Positions 8,441 through 15,655 of a stretch of 64,000 bases of DNA are shown here, in pieces (position 1 is the stretch's first letter; each line of letters opens with the position of its first letter). Position numbers and translations under genes: made by a program. Source of the DNA: an uncultured Christensenella sp. (lineage in GTDB: Bacteria; Bacillota; Clostridia; Christensenellales; Borkfalkiaceae); NCBI GenBank assembly GCA_910585685.1, contig CAJUEO010000004.1, positions 62,001-126,000 of the forward strand, given 5' to 3'. The notes beneath the pieces are model-generated. The model was not told the origin of the DNA. It saw only the letters and a list, made by a program, of their open reading frames with translations, and searched no databases.

Positions 8441-8866
8441 TTAAACTCCTTTTTTATTTATTTTAGCAAGATACCCGTCCAAAATATTGGCAGCGGCAAG
8501 TGCGTCAACATAATTTTTCCGCTTTTCCCTGCGCATACCCTCGCTTATAAGCGTTTCGTGCGCCATTTTTGTCGTAAACCGCTCGTCCTCTAAAATTACG
8601 GGAATCGAGGTTTCGGCTTCGAGCGCCTGAATAAACCGCGCGGTTTTTTCCGTTTGAACACTTTCCGAACCGTCGAAATTGACGGGCATACCGCAAATTA
8701 TTGCTGTTGCGCCCTTGCTTTTAGCCAACTCTGCCAAAGCACAAACGTCGGTTTTAAAGTTTTTTCTGAAATACGTTTCGGACGGAAGCGCGTAGGTATT
8801 GAACGGGTCTGAGATGGCTACGCCTATTCTCTTATCGCCTATATCGAAAGCAACGTATCTTTCCAT
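8441..8866 (-). CDS. ruvX: Holliday junction resolvase-like / pre-16S rRNA nuclease
   Basis: YqgF family RNase H-fold protein involved in 5' maturation of 16S rRNA. From the ATG at 8866 it is 141 aa, begins MERYVAFDIGDKRIGVAIS with the first catalytic Asp in FDIGDKR, then has IICGMPVNFDGSE and ILEDERFTT, and a late acidic motif in VDALAAANILDGYL. An upstream ATG at 8905 is rejected because it would add a non-family stretch and overlaps the -35 box. There is no Shine-Dalgarno; the -10 box ends 6 nt before the ATG, so the mRNA is probably leaderless. Confidence 0.95.
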   Translation of the reverse strand: MERYVAFDIGDKRIGVAISDPFNTYALPSETYFRKNFKTDVCALAELAKSKGATAIICGMPVNFDGSESVQTEKTARFIQALEAETSIPVILEDERFTTKMAHETLISEGMRREKRKNYVDALAAANILDGYLAKINKKGV

Positions 8867-8872
8867 AGGGGT

Positions 8873-8901
8873 ATTATAGCAGACGAAACTTAAATTTACA
8901 A
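8873..8901 (-). promoter_or_regulatory. leaderless-type promoter of ruvX
   Basis: TTGTAA (8896-8901), 17-nt spacer, TATAAT (8873-8878), then six nt and the ruvX ATG. Transcription should start at or next to the A of the ATG. Confidence 0.75.
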
Positions 8902-9002
8902 GCATATTTCGATAAATGCTTCAAATTCCATAATTTAACTATTATACCCCTCGCATTTTTACCCATACTTGTATTAAGGGAATGCCCTTAAAGGAGAAAA
9001 AA

Positions 9003-9212
9003 GTGGAAAAGTTTATTTTCGGACTTGCCGTTGGTATGGCAGGCGGAGCTTTGCTTGTTGCCAACAACTGCAAACTTTTGAACCTTGTCAAGAAAAATCA
9101 GGAGGACATTATGGAAAAAGCCGAATGTTATATTGACAAGAAGTTAGAAGATCTTGAAAGCAAGGGCGGAGAAAAGGATAAGAAACCTTCTAAACCCCAA
9201 CAATCCAACTAA
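9003..9212 (+). CDS. small membrane-anchored protein of unknown function
   Basis: A 69-aa protein: a short hydrophobic glycine-rich segment (FIFGLAVGMAGGALLVA) followed by a charged Lys/Glu tail, resembling YtxH-like or other small single-pass proteins. The GTG at 9003 is chosen because AAAGGAG lies six nt upstream; an ATG at 8982 would add seven residues encoded by the Shine-Dalgarno itself. No assigned function. It ends inside a bidirectional terminator shared with the convergent gene. Confidence 0.75.
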   Translation: MEKFIFGLAVGMAGGALLVANNCKLLNLVKKNQEDIMEKAECYIDKKLEDLESKGGEKDKKPSKPQQSN

Positions 9213-9251
9213 AAAATATTGCCGCGGACTCTTGTCCGCGGCAATATTTTT
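9212..9251. terminator. bidirectional terminator
   Basis: A near-perfect 18-bp stem with core ATTGCCGCGGAC/GTCCGCGGCAAT and 4-nt loop, flanked by A5 and T5, lies between two convergent genes and overlaps both stop codons. Confidence 0.9.
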
Positions 9252-9846
9252 AACTGTTGCGTATCTGCAACCGCAAAAGCGCATTTTCGTCGGTCAAACG
9301 CTTTATAAGCGTCGAAAGGCGCTTGTTTTCTTCCTTTAACGATGCGGCAAGTTTGTCGTACAGGCTGTTTATTTCGTCCTCGATACGTTTTCTTGCGCCG
9401 TCCTCTCCTGCCCCTAAACCGCATTCACGCATAAGCCTTTGAATACGCTCGGGCTGCTTTACAACCACGTTGCGGTACTTGTTTTGATATCTTAGCATAA
9501 GTTTGTCGTCCCCGCCCGAAAGATTGAGCACGGCGCGGCGCACGGATATTCCCCTGCTCTTCTGCGTCAAAATTTCTTTTAAAATTCTGTCTGTTTCTTC
9601 CTCGGAGAATGGCAGTATTTTTTCGGCTTTCAAATTTTTGCCCGAAAGCATCTTTTTAACCCTTTCGTCCCCCGTAAGCCTTAAAAGCGAGTAATAGTAA
9701 TTTCTTACGCTGCCCTTTGCCCTGCCCGTCTTTTGCGCATAGCTCAAAAACAAGCCGGAAAGAGTTTTGCCTTTCTTTTTGCCCTCGCTTATATATTCCA
9801 CCAAATGCTTGGCTTCTTCCTCGGTGTAGCCGTTGATTTTTGTCAT
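9250..9846 (-). CDS. putative DNA-binding protein with two Myb/SANT-like repeats and a coiled coil
   Basis: A 198-aa protein not firmly recognised. It has two related segments, one near residues 6-60 (YTEEEAKHL to VRNYYYSLLRL) and one near 78-130 (FSEEETDRIL to LRYQNKYRNVV), each with the acidic start, central G-S and aromatic end of Myb/SANT-like folds as in RsfA-type regulators. Residues about 150-198 form a leucine-zipper-like coiled coil (LKEENKRLSTLIKRLTDEN). The ATG at 9846 is preferred to the GTG at 9852 because AAGGAG is nine nt from the ATG. It is divergent from the unknown gene at 9949. A regulatory role is inference. Confidence 0.75.
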   Translation of the reverse strand: MTKINGYTEEEAKHLVEYISEGKKKGKTLSGLFLSYAQKTGRAKGSVRNYYYSLLRLTGDERVKKMLSGKNLKAEKILPFSEEETDRILKEILTQKSRGISVRRAVLNLSGGDDKLMLRYQNKYRNVVVKQPERIQRLMRECGLGAGEDGARKRIEDEINSLYDKLAASLKEENKRLSTLIKRLTDENALLRLQIRNS

Positions 9847-9948
9847 CGACACAATCTCCTTGATAAAAATTTTTTGTTACAGACAGAATATTGACATAAT
9901 TTTCGTAACGTATTCATTAAATAATAAAAAACGTTGTCGAGGAAAATT

Positions 9949-10875
9949 ATGAGAATTTACTTTTTATCGTACAAGCCCGCGATATTAAAACTAAACGGAC
10001 TGTACGTCGGCGGAATAGACTCGTTCGAGCGCAGCGTGGAAATAGACATAAAAGACAGTGTTCTGGCGGAAATTGTACCCGGTGAAAACTTACAGCCCGT
10101 AAACTTTTTTATAAACGAAAAACTGCTTACCGCGCCTCCCCCGTTTATGGACGTATATCTTATGCCCGACGAAGCGCTCATTTACATACGCGAGTACGGA
10201 AATAAGGGGCTTAAACTCGACGTGATTTTTCAAACGCGCTTTTGCGGAAATTTGATTACGCTGTTCTCGCAGGGCGGAGTGTACCTTTCGGTAGAAGGAG
10301 AAAAATACGAGCTGTTCACATTGCCCGCGCGATTTGCAAACGCGAGGTTTGAGGAAAAAGTTTTAAGTAATATGCCCGTGCTTGCAATCTACGGCGGCAA
10401 TATGCTATTTTTGATTTCGGACAGGGGAGAGCGGATTTTTATGAACGAAATAGAGTCCGCCGAGTTTGACGAGCTTTTGAAAATACGCGCGGCGTTTGAA
10501 ACCTGCACAGCCGCCAAAGCCGAATGCGAATACGCATACGACGGGCAAAAGCTTACGCTTATTTCAAGCAAGACGACGGAAACGCGAGCGCCGGAAAAAA
10601 ATATTTTGCACTTTGCTTTTTTCGAAAGCGTGCTTACCTGCGGCGACTATAAAAAATATCTTTCGGAAGAATTGCAAGACCGCGCGCCCGTTTTAAAGGA
10701 ATATTTGGGAGATTTTGTTTCGGTTACTGTTCCGACCGAAAAATTCTATGCGGAACACGCCGAAAGCCGCGCCGCAGGATTGGTTTATCCAAAGGCGGCA
10801 AATCTTTTCGAGGTAAAGTATTTTGCCGTTGAAATTACCCACGACAAAATAACCAACGTTTTTCCCGTAAACTGA
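9949..10875 (+). CDS. soluble protein of unknown function
   Basis: A 308-aa protein with no signal peptide or membrane helix and a beta-rich look; I do not recognise a family. The N-terminus (KPAILKLNGLYVGGIDSFER) looks like a small beta domain, and the rest alternates short strands with few helices. The ATG at 9949 is chosen because GAGG lies six nt upstream; the in-frame TTG at 9934 lacks one. It starts 102 nt from the divergent Myb-like gene, so the two may be co-regulated, and ends at a strong terminator. Confidence 0.75.
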   Translation: MRIYFLSYKPAILKLNGLYVGGIDSFERSVEIDIKDSVLAEIVPGENLQPVNFFINEKLLTAPPPFMDVYLMPDEALIYIREYGNKGLKLDVIFQTRFCGNLITLFSQGGVYLSVEGEKYELFTLPARFANARFEEKVLSNMPVLAIYGGNMLFLISDRGERIFMNEIESAEFDELLKIRAAFETCTAAKAECEYAYDGQKLTLISSKTTETRAPEKNILHFAFFESVLTCGDYKKYLSEELQDRAPVLKEYLGDFVSVTVPTEKFYAEHAESRAAGLVYPKAANLFEVKYFAVEITHDKITNVFPVN

Positions 10876-10908
10876 AAAAGCACCGACGCGGTACGCGTCG
10901 GTGCTTTT
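10876..10908. terminator. bidirectional terminator
   Basis: A perfect 15-bp stem, AAAAGCACCGACGCG/CGCGTCGGTGCTTTT with loop GTA, lies between convergent genes ending at 10875 and 10919. Confidence 0.92.
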
Positions 10909-10918
10909 ATTTATAAAA

Positions 10919-11305
10919 TTATTTTTTAAGAGTTATTTTAGCGCCGTCCTGCTCGAAAATAACCTTTGAACCGTCAAGAGTTACTTCCATTTCTTCACCT
11001 TCAGCGGTAAAATAATATTTGCCGTCTTTTTCTTCCCATGTTCCTTCAACGCTTGCTTCGGTGCCCATGTTGATAGAAAGAACAAAAGTATTGTCGCCTT
11101 TGACTTCGAGCTTATATGCGTCTTCGCTTACCTTAACGCCATTATACTCCTGTCCTGCTTTGATTTCTACGCTGAGTCCGCCCGAAACCATACTCATAGA
11201 TTCGAACTTGTAAGTGCCTACAATACCCGTTGAACAAGCCGTCATGCATACGCACAACATTATTGTCAACAATGCGGTAACAACCGCTGCAACTGCCTTT
11301 TTCAT
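10919..11305 (-). CDS. lipocalin-like lipoprotein
   Basis: A 128-aa lipoprotein. Residues 1-24 are a signal peptide ending in MTAC (Cys24). The mature part reads GTYKFESM, then GDNTFVLSI, GTWEEKDGKYYFTA and SKVIFEQDGAKITL, a repeating strand pattern typical of lipocalin-like or calycin-like beta barrels in Bacillota. The ligand is unknown. It has AAAGGAG, its own near-consensus promoter, and an 18-bp palindrome just after the predicted start site, so it is probably tightly regulated. An XRE regulator is divergent from it. Confidence 0.88.
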   Translation of the reverse strand: MKKAVAAVVTALLTIMLCVCMTACSTGIVGTYKFESMSMVSGGLSVEIKAGQEYNGVKVSEDAYKLEVKGDNTFVLSINMGTEASVEGTWEEKDGKYYFTAEGEEMEVTLDGSKVIFEQDGAKITLKK

Positions 11306-11327
11306 TTTCTATCTCCTTTTTCTTTTA

Positions 11328-11345
11328 TGTGTAATATATTACACA
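11328..11345. promoter_or_regulatory. 18-bp perfect palindrome, candidate operator
   Basis: TGTGTAATATATTACACA lies about 4-21 nt downstream of the predicted start site of the lipoprotein gene. Its position fits a roadblock repressor site. The regulator is unknown; the divergent XRE protein and the nearby DtxR-like protein are candidates. Confidence 0.65.
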
Positions 11346-11354
11346 CTTTATTAA

Positions 11355-11383
11355 AGTATATAAGTAAAAAAGGTAATTGTCAA
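11355..11383 (-). promoter_or_regulatory. promoter of the lipocalin-like lipoprotein gene
   Basis: TTGACA (11378-11383), 17-nt spacer, TATACT (11355-11360). Confidence 0.85.
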
Positions 11384-11435
11384 TTAAAATTGAGTAAAAT
11401 TTTTCCATAATATCTATAAAAAACGGAAAAATATT

Positions 11436-11756
11436 ATGTACAGAATTAAACAGTTACGGGAAGAAATGCATATAAGCCAAAGAACGTTGGCAAAGGAAGT
11501 CGGCGTAAGCCCCAAGGCGGTAAATTTTTGGGAGAGCGGAAAAGTCGAGCCTTCGGCAAAGTGCATATGCGCGCTTGCCAACGTTTTCGAAGTATCCTGC
11601 GACTATCTTTTGGGCAGAGAGGACGACTTCGGCAGCGTAAACGTCATGCGCGAGTTGACGGACGACGAAAAGAGCTGGCTGGCACTTTTTTCAAAACTGG
11701 ACAAACAAAATAGGAAAGAGGCAACCAACTACATAGAGTATCTTTTGAGCAAGTAA
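11436..11756 (+). CDS. XRE family transcriptional regulator
   Basis: A 106-aa protein with an N-terminal HTH_3 domain at residues 3-58 (LREEMHISQRTLAKEVGVS, then VNFWESGKVEPSA and CDYLLGRED) and a short helical C-terminus (EKSWLALFSKLDKQNRKEA). It is divergent from the lipocalin-like lipoprotein, so that gene and its palindrome are natural targets (inference). The Shine-Dalgarno is weak (CGGAAAA). Confidence 0.9.
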   Translation: MYRIKQLREEMHISQRTLAKEVGVSPKAVNFWESGKVEPSAKCICALANVFEVSCDYLLGREDDFGSVNVMRELTDDEKSWLALFSKLDKQNRKEATNYIEYLLSK

Positions 11757-11792
11757 ATAAACCTGATTGCAATAAAGTAATCGCAGCGAGTG

Positions 11793-11821
11793 TTGACATA
11801 TTGTAAAAATTGTTGTAAAAT
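11793..11821 (+). promoter_or_regulatory. leaderless-type promoter of the DtxR-like gene
   Basis: TTGACA (11793-11798), 17-nt spacer, TAAAAT (11816-11821), then six nt and the ATG at 11828. No Shine-Dalgarno is possible on the expected mRNA. Confidence 0.8.
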
Positions 11822-11827
11822 TTAGTT

Positions 11828-12190
11828 ATGAAACACAACAAATCGCTTGAAGATTATCTTGAATGTATTTTGCTGCTTTCGCGCGAGTCGGAATTTGTTC
11901 ATCGCGTGGAAATAGCGCGCAAAATCGGCGTTTCGCAGCCGGCTGTGCAAAAGGCAGTTAAAATTTTGCAGACGCTTGGGCACGTCGAATGCGACGGTTT
12001 GCACATATACCTTACAAAAAGCGGAGAAAAATACGCCGAGGACATATACGAAAGACACTGTATAATAGGCAGGTTTTTGAAAATGCACGGAGTAAATGAA
12101 ATCGACGCCGACGCCGACGCCTGCGAACTCGAACACGTCATTTCTCAGTCGACTTTTGAAATGATGAAAAAATACGTCGATAAAAATTAA
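11828..12190 (+). CDS. DtxR/MntR family metal-dependent regulator
   Basis: A 120-aa regulator with a winged helix at residues 5-65 (EIARKIGVSQPAVQKAVKIL) and the family dimerisation domain to about 115. It lacks the C-terminal SH3-like domain. Likely metal ligands are visible: D9, E12 and H77, then C99, E102 and H103 in DACELEHVIS. A Cys at position 99 is the DtxR/IdeR form rather than the MntR Glu, which favours iron over manganese sensing (inference). The -10 box ends 6 nt before the ATG, so the mRNA is predicted to be leaderless. No transporter target is adjacent. Confidence 0.9.
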   Translation: MKHNKSLEDYLECILLLSRESEFVHRVEIARKIGVSQPAVQKAVKILQTLGHVECDGLHIYLTKSGEKYAEDIYERHCIIGRFLKMHGVNEIDADADACELEHVISQSTFEMMKKYVDKN

Positions 12191-12198
12191 TTTCAAAT

Positions 12199-12249
12199 AT
12201 TAATAGAGCGCCCCTCGGCATTAAAAATGCCGAGGGGCGCTCTATTAAT
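12199..12249. terminator. long hairpin terminator between convergent genes
   Basis: A perfect 24-bp stem with core GAGCGCCCCTCGGCATT and a 3-nt loop lies between the DtxR-like gene and prfA. The T-run is interrupted on both sides, but the position fits a shared terminator. Confidence 0.85.
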
Positions 12250-12254
12250 CTATT

Positions 12255-13337
12255 TTATTCTTCTCCGGCAAGCTGAGCTTCGCGCTCCGCAACAGCCAAA
12301 GCCTCCGTCATACTTTCGATATCACCCATGATAAACTCGGTGAGGTTATATTGCGAAAGCCCTATGCGGTGGTCTGTAACTCTGCCCTGGGGGAAATTAT
12401 ATGTGCGAATGCGTTCGCTTCGATCCCCCGTGCCGACAAGCGATTTTCTATGTTCGTCATATGCCGAACGGTTTTGAGAGTTGTAAAAATCGTACAACCG
12501 CGAACGAAGTACTTTAAACGCTTTGTCCTTGTTTTTCAACTGACTGCGCTCGTCCTGACAAGTTACCACAATTCCCGTGGGGAAGTGAGTAATTCTTATT
12601 GCCGTTTCGGTCTTGTTTACCTTTTGTCCTCCCGCGCCCGACGAACGGTAAACGTCCACGCGGATATCCTCTTCCTTTATCTCTACTTCAACGTCCTCCG
12701 CCTCGGGAAGAACGGCAACCGTCGCGGTGGAGGTATGCACGCGCCCCTGCGACTCGGTTTCGGGCACGCGCTGAACGCGGTGAACGCCGCTTTCAAACTT
12801 CAACTGTTTGTATGCGTCTTTGCCGTTGACGTTGAAAACCACCTCTTTAAGTCCGCCGAGTTCGGTTTCGTTTATGTCCACAAGCTCTATTTTAAGCCTG
12901 TGCCGCTCGCAGTAGTTGATATACATTCTGTAAAGCTCGTAAGCAAACAGCGCCGCTTCCTCTCCGCCGGCTCCGCCGCGGATTTCAACTATGCAGTTTC
13001 GGTCGTCGTTTTTGTCCTTGGGCAATAGAAGTATTTTAAGCTCCTCTTCGAGCGTTTCGAGCTTTGTCTTGCAATCTTCGATTTCTGCGTACAAAAGCTC
13101 CTTCATTTCAAGGTCGCATTCGTCTTTGACGACCTCCTCTGCCTGTTGCTTTTGCCGCTCGACTTCGGCGTATTCCTCATATTTTAAAGCCGTTTCCGAA
13201 ATTTCGGACTGAGCCTTGGCAATTTTAGTCCACTCCGCCGTGTCCGCAATTACCGCGGGGTCGCTCATCTTTTCGGAAAGCTCCCCGTATCTCGCGTATA
13301 TATCTTTGAGTTTTAAAATCATATTAGCCTTAGCCAT
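12255..13337 (-). CDS. prfA: peptide chain release factor 1
   Basis: Recognises UAA and UAG and triggers peptide release. The 360-aa protein has the codon-recognition tripeptide PET in RVQRVPETESQGR and the catalytic GGQ in SSGAGGQKVNKTE. AAAGG lies seven nt before the ATG. It is last in the rpmE, DUF1385-prmC, prfA cluster, directly after the methyltransferase that modifies its GGQ glutamine. Confidence 0.98.
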   Translation of the reverse strand: MAKANMILKLKDIYARYGELSEKMSDPAVIADTAEWTKIAKAQSEISETALKYEEYAEVERQKQQAEEVVKDECDLEMKELLYAEIEDCKTKLETLEEELKILLLPKDKNDDRNCIVEIRGGAGGEEAALFAYELYRMYINYCERHRLKIELVDINETELGGLKEVVFNVNGKDAYKQLKFESGVHRVQRVPETESQGRVHTSTATVAVLPEAEDVEVEIKEEDIRVDVYRSSGAGGQKVNKTETAIRITHFPTGIVVTCQDERSQLKNKDKAFKVLRSRLYDFYNSQNRSAYDEHRKSLVGTGDRSERIRTYNFPQGRVTDHRIGLSQYNLTEFIMGDIESMTEALAVAEREAQLAGEE

Positions 13338-13351
13338 ATATATACCTTTTA

Positions 13352-15208
13352 TCAGAATACTATCTTTACAAACCTGTCGACTCCGCTCAAATCCTTCATA
13401 ACCATAACGTAATCGCGCTTAGGGAAAAGCTGCAATATGTCGTTTGCCTGACCCTCTCCGCACTCCATAATAAGCATGCCGTCCTTAGCAAGATAACTGC
13501 GGACGTCGCTTGCAATTCTGCGGTAAAAGTCAAGCCCGTCTTCTCCGCCGTCCAACGCCACGCGCGGCTCGTGCTCGCGCACCTCTTTTTGAATGTGCGG
13601 TATTTCTCCGCTCTTTATATACGGCGGATTGCATACTATAATGTTAAATCTGCCGTGAACGTTGGTAAACAGATCGCTTAAAACAAAGTTTACGTTTACG
13701 CCGTTCAACGCGGCGTTTTCGGTTGCAAGCATAATTGCCGCGTCCGAAACGTCGGAAGCCGTCACCTGACAGCCCTTGTCCCTCAACGCCTTGGCAACCG
13801 AAACGGCTATACAGCCCGAACCCGTGCAAAGGTCCAAAATTTTATCTCCGTTTTCGGCGCTTTTAACAACTGCGTCGGCTAGAAGTTCGGTTTCGGGACG
13901 GGGGATGAGCGCGCGCTCGTCAACCTTTATTTTGCAGTCCATAAACTCGGTATCGCCTATTATATACCAAAGAGGTCTGCCTTTGAGCCTTTGTTCCGCA
14001 ATTTCGTTTATGCGCTTGCTTTCGGACGACTTGACGTTGCGCTCGACTGAAAGCTCGCTGCGAGGCACGTCGAGGACGAGCGAATATATCCACTCGGCGT
14101 CGCTTTCGTCTATGCCTGCCTGCTTGAATTTATTCTTGGTGTTTTCAAGCATTTTTGAAAGTATTCCGCCCGTGATAAAGCTGGTTTCGGGAACAGATTG
14201 GTCGTTGTCCATTTCAAGCACCTTATTAAACGCCGCAATTGCTACGGCAATCATCTCCTCGTCGGGCTCGCGCGTGGTAAGCGCCTTTTGCAAAAGCTTG
14301 CCGGGAGCTTTCAATATTGCAACAAAAAAGTTGTCGAACTTAGCCAAAAGCTTCAAAACTTCATATGAAAAACCGGCAATAAGCGGCAATAGCACCAATT
14401 CTATGCCGATATTTATAAAGGAAAGCGCAACCTGATTAGTAACGTCGGGAATGACGTACGCCTTGAACGCCCAGGTTATTACCGATATCAAAACTATATT
14501 GACAAGAAGTACTATAAAGAGAAACGACGTGCCGCATCTGTCGTGCAGGCGCGAACACTGCTTTACTTTTTCGGGGGTAAGCTCGACGCCGTGTTCATAG
14601 GCGTTTATCGTCTTGTGCTCGGCGCCGTGATACATATACAGCCTTTGTATGTCCTTTAAAAGCAAAATCAAAGACAAATACAGAATAAAAATCAACAGCT
14701 TGAACACGCCGAGAAAGACGTATCTGACCCACTCAAACGACGTTGCCGCGTCCTCGGGAATAAAGCCCATAATAAAGTCGGTTGCAAACCTCGGCAAAAA
14801 AATGAACAGCGCAAGCGCGAGCGCCACGCCCAGAACAACCGAAATTGCCGCGACTACGTCCATTACGCTTAGCTTGAATTTTTCGGCAAGCCACTTGGAT
14901 ATTTTGCCGCCCTCTTCATCGTCGTCACCGTAGACCGCCGCCGAACGCATAAGCGTTTTTGTGCCCGTAACAAGCGAGGAAAATAAATTTACCACGCCGC
15001 GGACAAAGGGAATTTTAGAGGCGGTTTTTACGCCGTTGCTCTTATTCAGGCGCTTTGCTTCGACCTGAATTTCACCCGAAGCGTCGCGTACGGCAGTAGC
15101 CATACACGTTTTGCCCATCATCATAACGCCCTCTAAGACAGCCTGACCGCCTATGTAAGTTCCGCATTTTTTTGATTTAGTTTTTTTAGTCTTATCGCCT
15201 GACGACAT
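13352..15208 (-). CDS. prmC: DUF1385 membrane protein fused to release factor glutamine methyltransferase
   Basis: A 618-aa two-part protein. Residues 1 to about 330 are a DUF1385 membrane domain (GGQAVLEGVMMMG, then YHGAEHKTINAYEHG and LHDRCGTSFLFIV, with about four membrane segments). Residues from about 345 to 618 are PrmC: an N-terminal helical substrate domain, LIPRPETE, ILDLCTGSGCIAV for SAM binding, and the catalytic NPPY at 527-530. PrmC methylates the GGQ glutamine of release factors, and prfA follows 14 nt later. These are usually two adjacent genes; here one frame runs through both with no stop. The DUF1385 role is unknown. Confidence 0.95.
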   Translation of the reverse strand: MSSGDKTKKTKSKKCGTYIGGQAVLEGVMMMGKTCMATAVRDASGEIQVEAKRLNKSNGVKTASKIPFVRGVVNLFSSLVTGTKTLMRSAAVYGDDDEEGGKISKWLAEKFKLSVMDVVAAISVVLGVALALALFIFLPRFATDFIMGFIPEDAATSFEWVRYVFLGVFKLLIFILYLSLILLLKDIQRLYMYHGAEHKTINAYEHGVELTPEKVKQCSRLHDRCGTSFLFIVLLVNIVLISVITWAFKAYVIPDVTNQVALSFINIGIELVLLPLIAGFSYEVLKLLAKFDNFFVAILKAPGKLLQKALTTREPDEEMIAVAIAAFNKVLEMDNDQSVPETSFITGGILSKMLENTKNKFKQAGIDESDAEWIYSLVLDVPRSELSVERNVKSSESKRINEIAEQRLKGRPLWYIIGDTEFMDCKIKVDERALIPRPETELLADAVVKSAENGDKILDLCTGSGCIAVSVAKALRDKGCQVTASDVSDAAIMLATENAALNGVNVNFVLSDLFTNVHGRFNIIVCNPPYIKSGEIPHIQKEVREHEPRVALDGGEDGLDFYRRIASDVRSYLAKDGMLIMECGEGQANDILQLFPKRDYVMVMKDLSGVDRFVKIVF

Positions 15209-15234
15209 TTTTTAACCCGCCTTTAATAAGTAAA

Positions 15235-15260
15235 TTAGCTCCACTTGTGTATGGAGCTAA
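15235..15260 (-). terminator. hairpin between rpmE and the DUF1385-prmC gene
   Basis: A 9-bp stem, TTAGCTCCA/TGGAGCTAA, 8-nt loop, followed on the minus strand by TTTACTTATT. The short T-run suggests partial termination, which would give more rpmE than downstream mRNA. Confidence 0.4.
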
Positions 15261-15265
15261 CGTAA

Positions 15266-15469
15266 TCAAAGATTGTATTTTTTGTTGAACTTTTCTACGC
15301 GGCCGCCTGTATCTACAAGCTTTTGCTTGCCTGTAAAGAAAGGATGGCATTTATTGCAGATATCAACTTTAAGCGTTTCGACATTCTTTGTCGTACCCGT
15401 CTTGAACGTAGCTCCACAAGCGCAAACGACCGTAACTTCGCGGTAATCGGGATGTATTTCGGGCTTCAT
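15266..15469 (-). CDS. rpmE: 50S ribosomal protein L31
   Basis: Zinc-containing type L31, 67 aa, with ligands C16, C18, C38 and C41 (CAC and CNKCHPF). The ATG at 15469 is chosen because GAGGTG lies six nt upstream and the product then begins MKPEIHPDY like other L31 proteins; the GTG at 15478 lies within the Shine-Dalgarno. First gene of the rpmE, DUF1385-prmC, prfA operon. Confidence 0.97.
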   Translation of the reverse strand: MKPEIHPDYREVTVVCACGATFKTGTTKNVETLKVDICNKCHPFFTGKQKLVDTGGRVEKFNKKYNL

Positions 15470-15507
15470 ATCTTTCACCTCGCTAATATTTCTTATAGTG
15501 CTTAACT

Positions 15508-15536
15508 ATTATATAACAATAAAAATTCATAGTCAA
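15508..15536 (-). promoter_or_regulatory. promoter of rpmE-prmC-prfA
   Basis: TTGACT (15531-15536), 17-nt spacer, TATAAT (15508-15513). The start region TATAATAGTTAAGC is the same as at the S10 operon promoter. Confidence 0.85.
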
Positions 15537-15614
15537 TTAATTTTTGGCTGAAAACTTAATTTTTATTAATAATGCCGTAAAACGCCGCAAAATGAGAAAT
15601 TTTTCTAATTTTAG

Positions 15615-15643
15615 TTGCAAAATCGGGAGATATAGCGTATAAT
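15615..15643 (+). promoter_or_regulatory. promoter of the MDR protein gene
   Basis: TTGCAA (15615-15620), 17-nt spacer, TATAAT (15638-15643). The ATG follows after 12 nt, leaving an expected leader of only about six nt. Confidence 0.8.
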
Positions 15644-15655
15644 AGGCAATAAGTT

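Noticed and set aside
8441..8905. Upstream ATG at 8905 for ruvX
   Set aside because: The added 13 residues are not family-like and their codons overlap the promoter -35 box.
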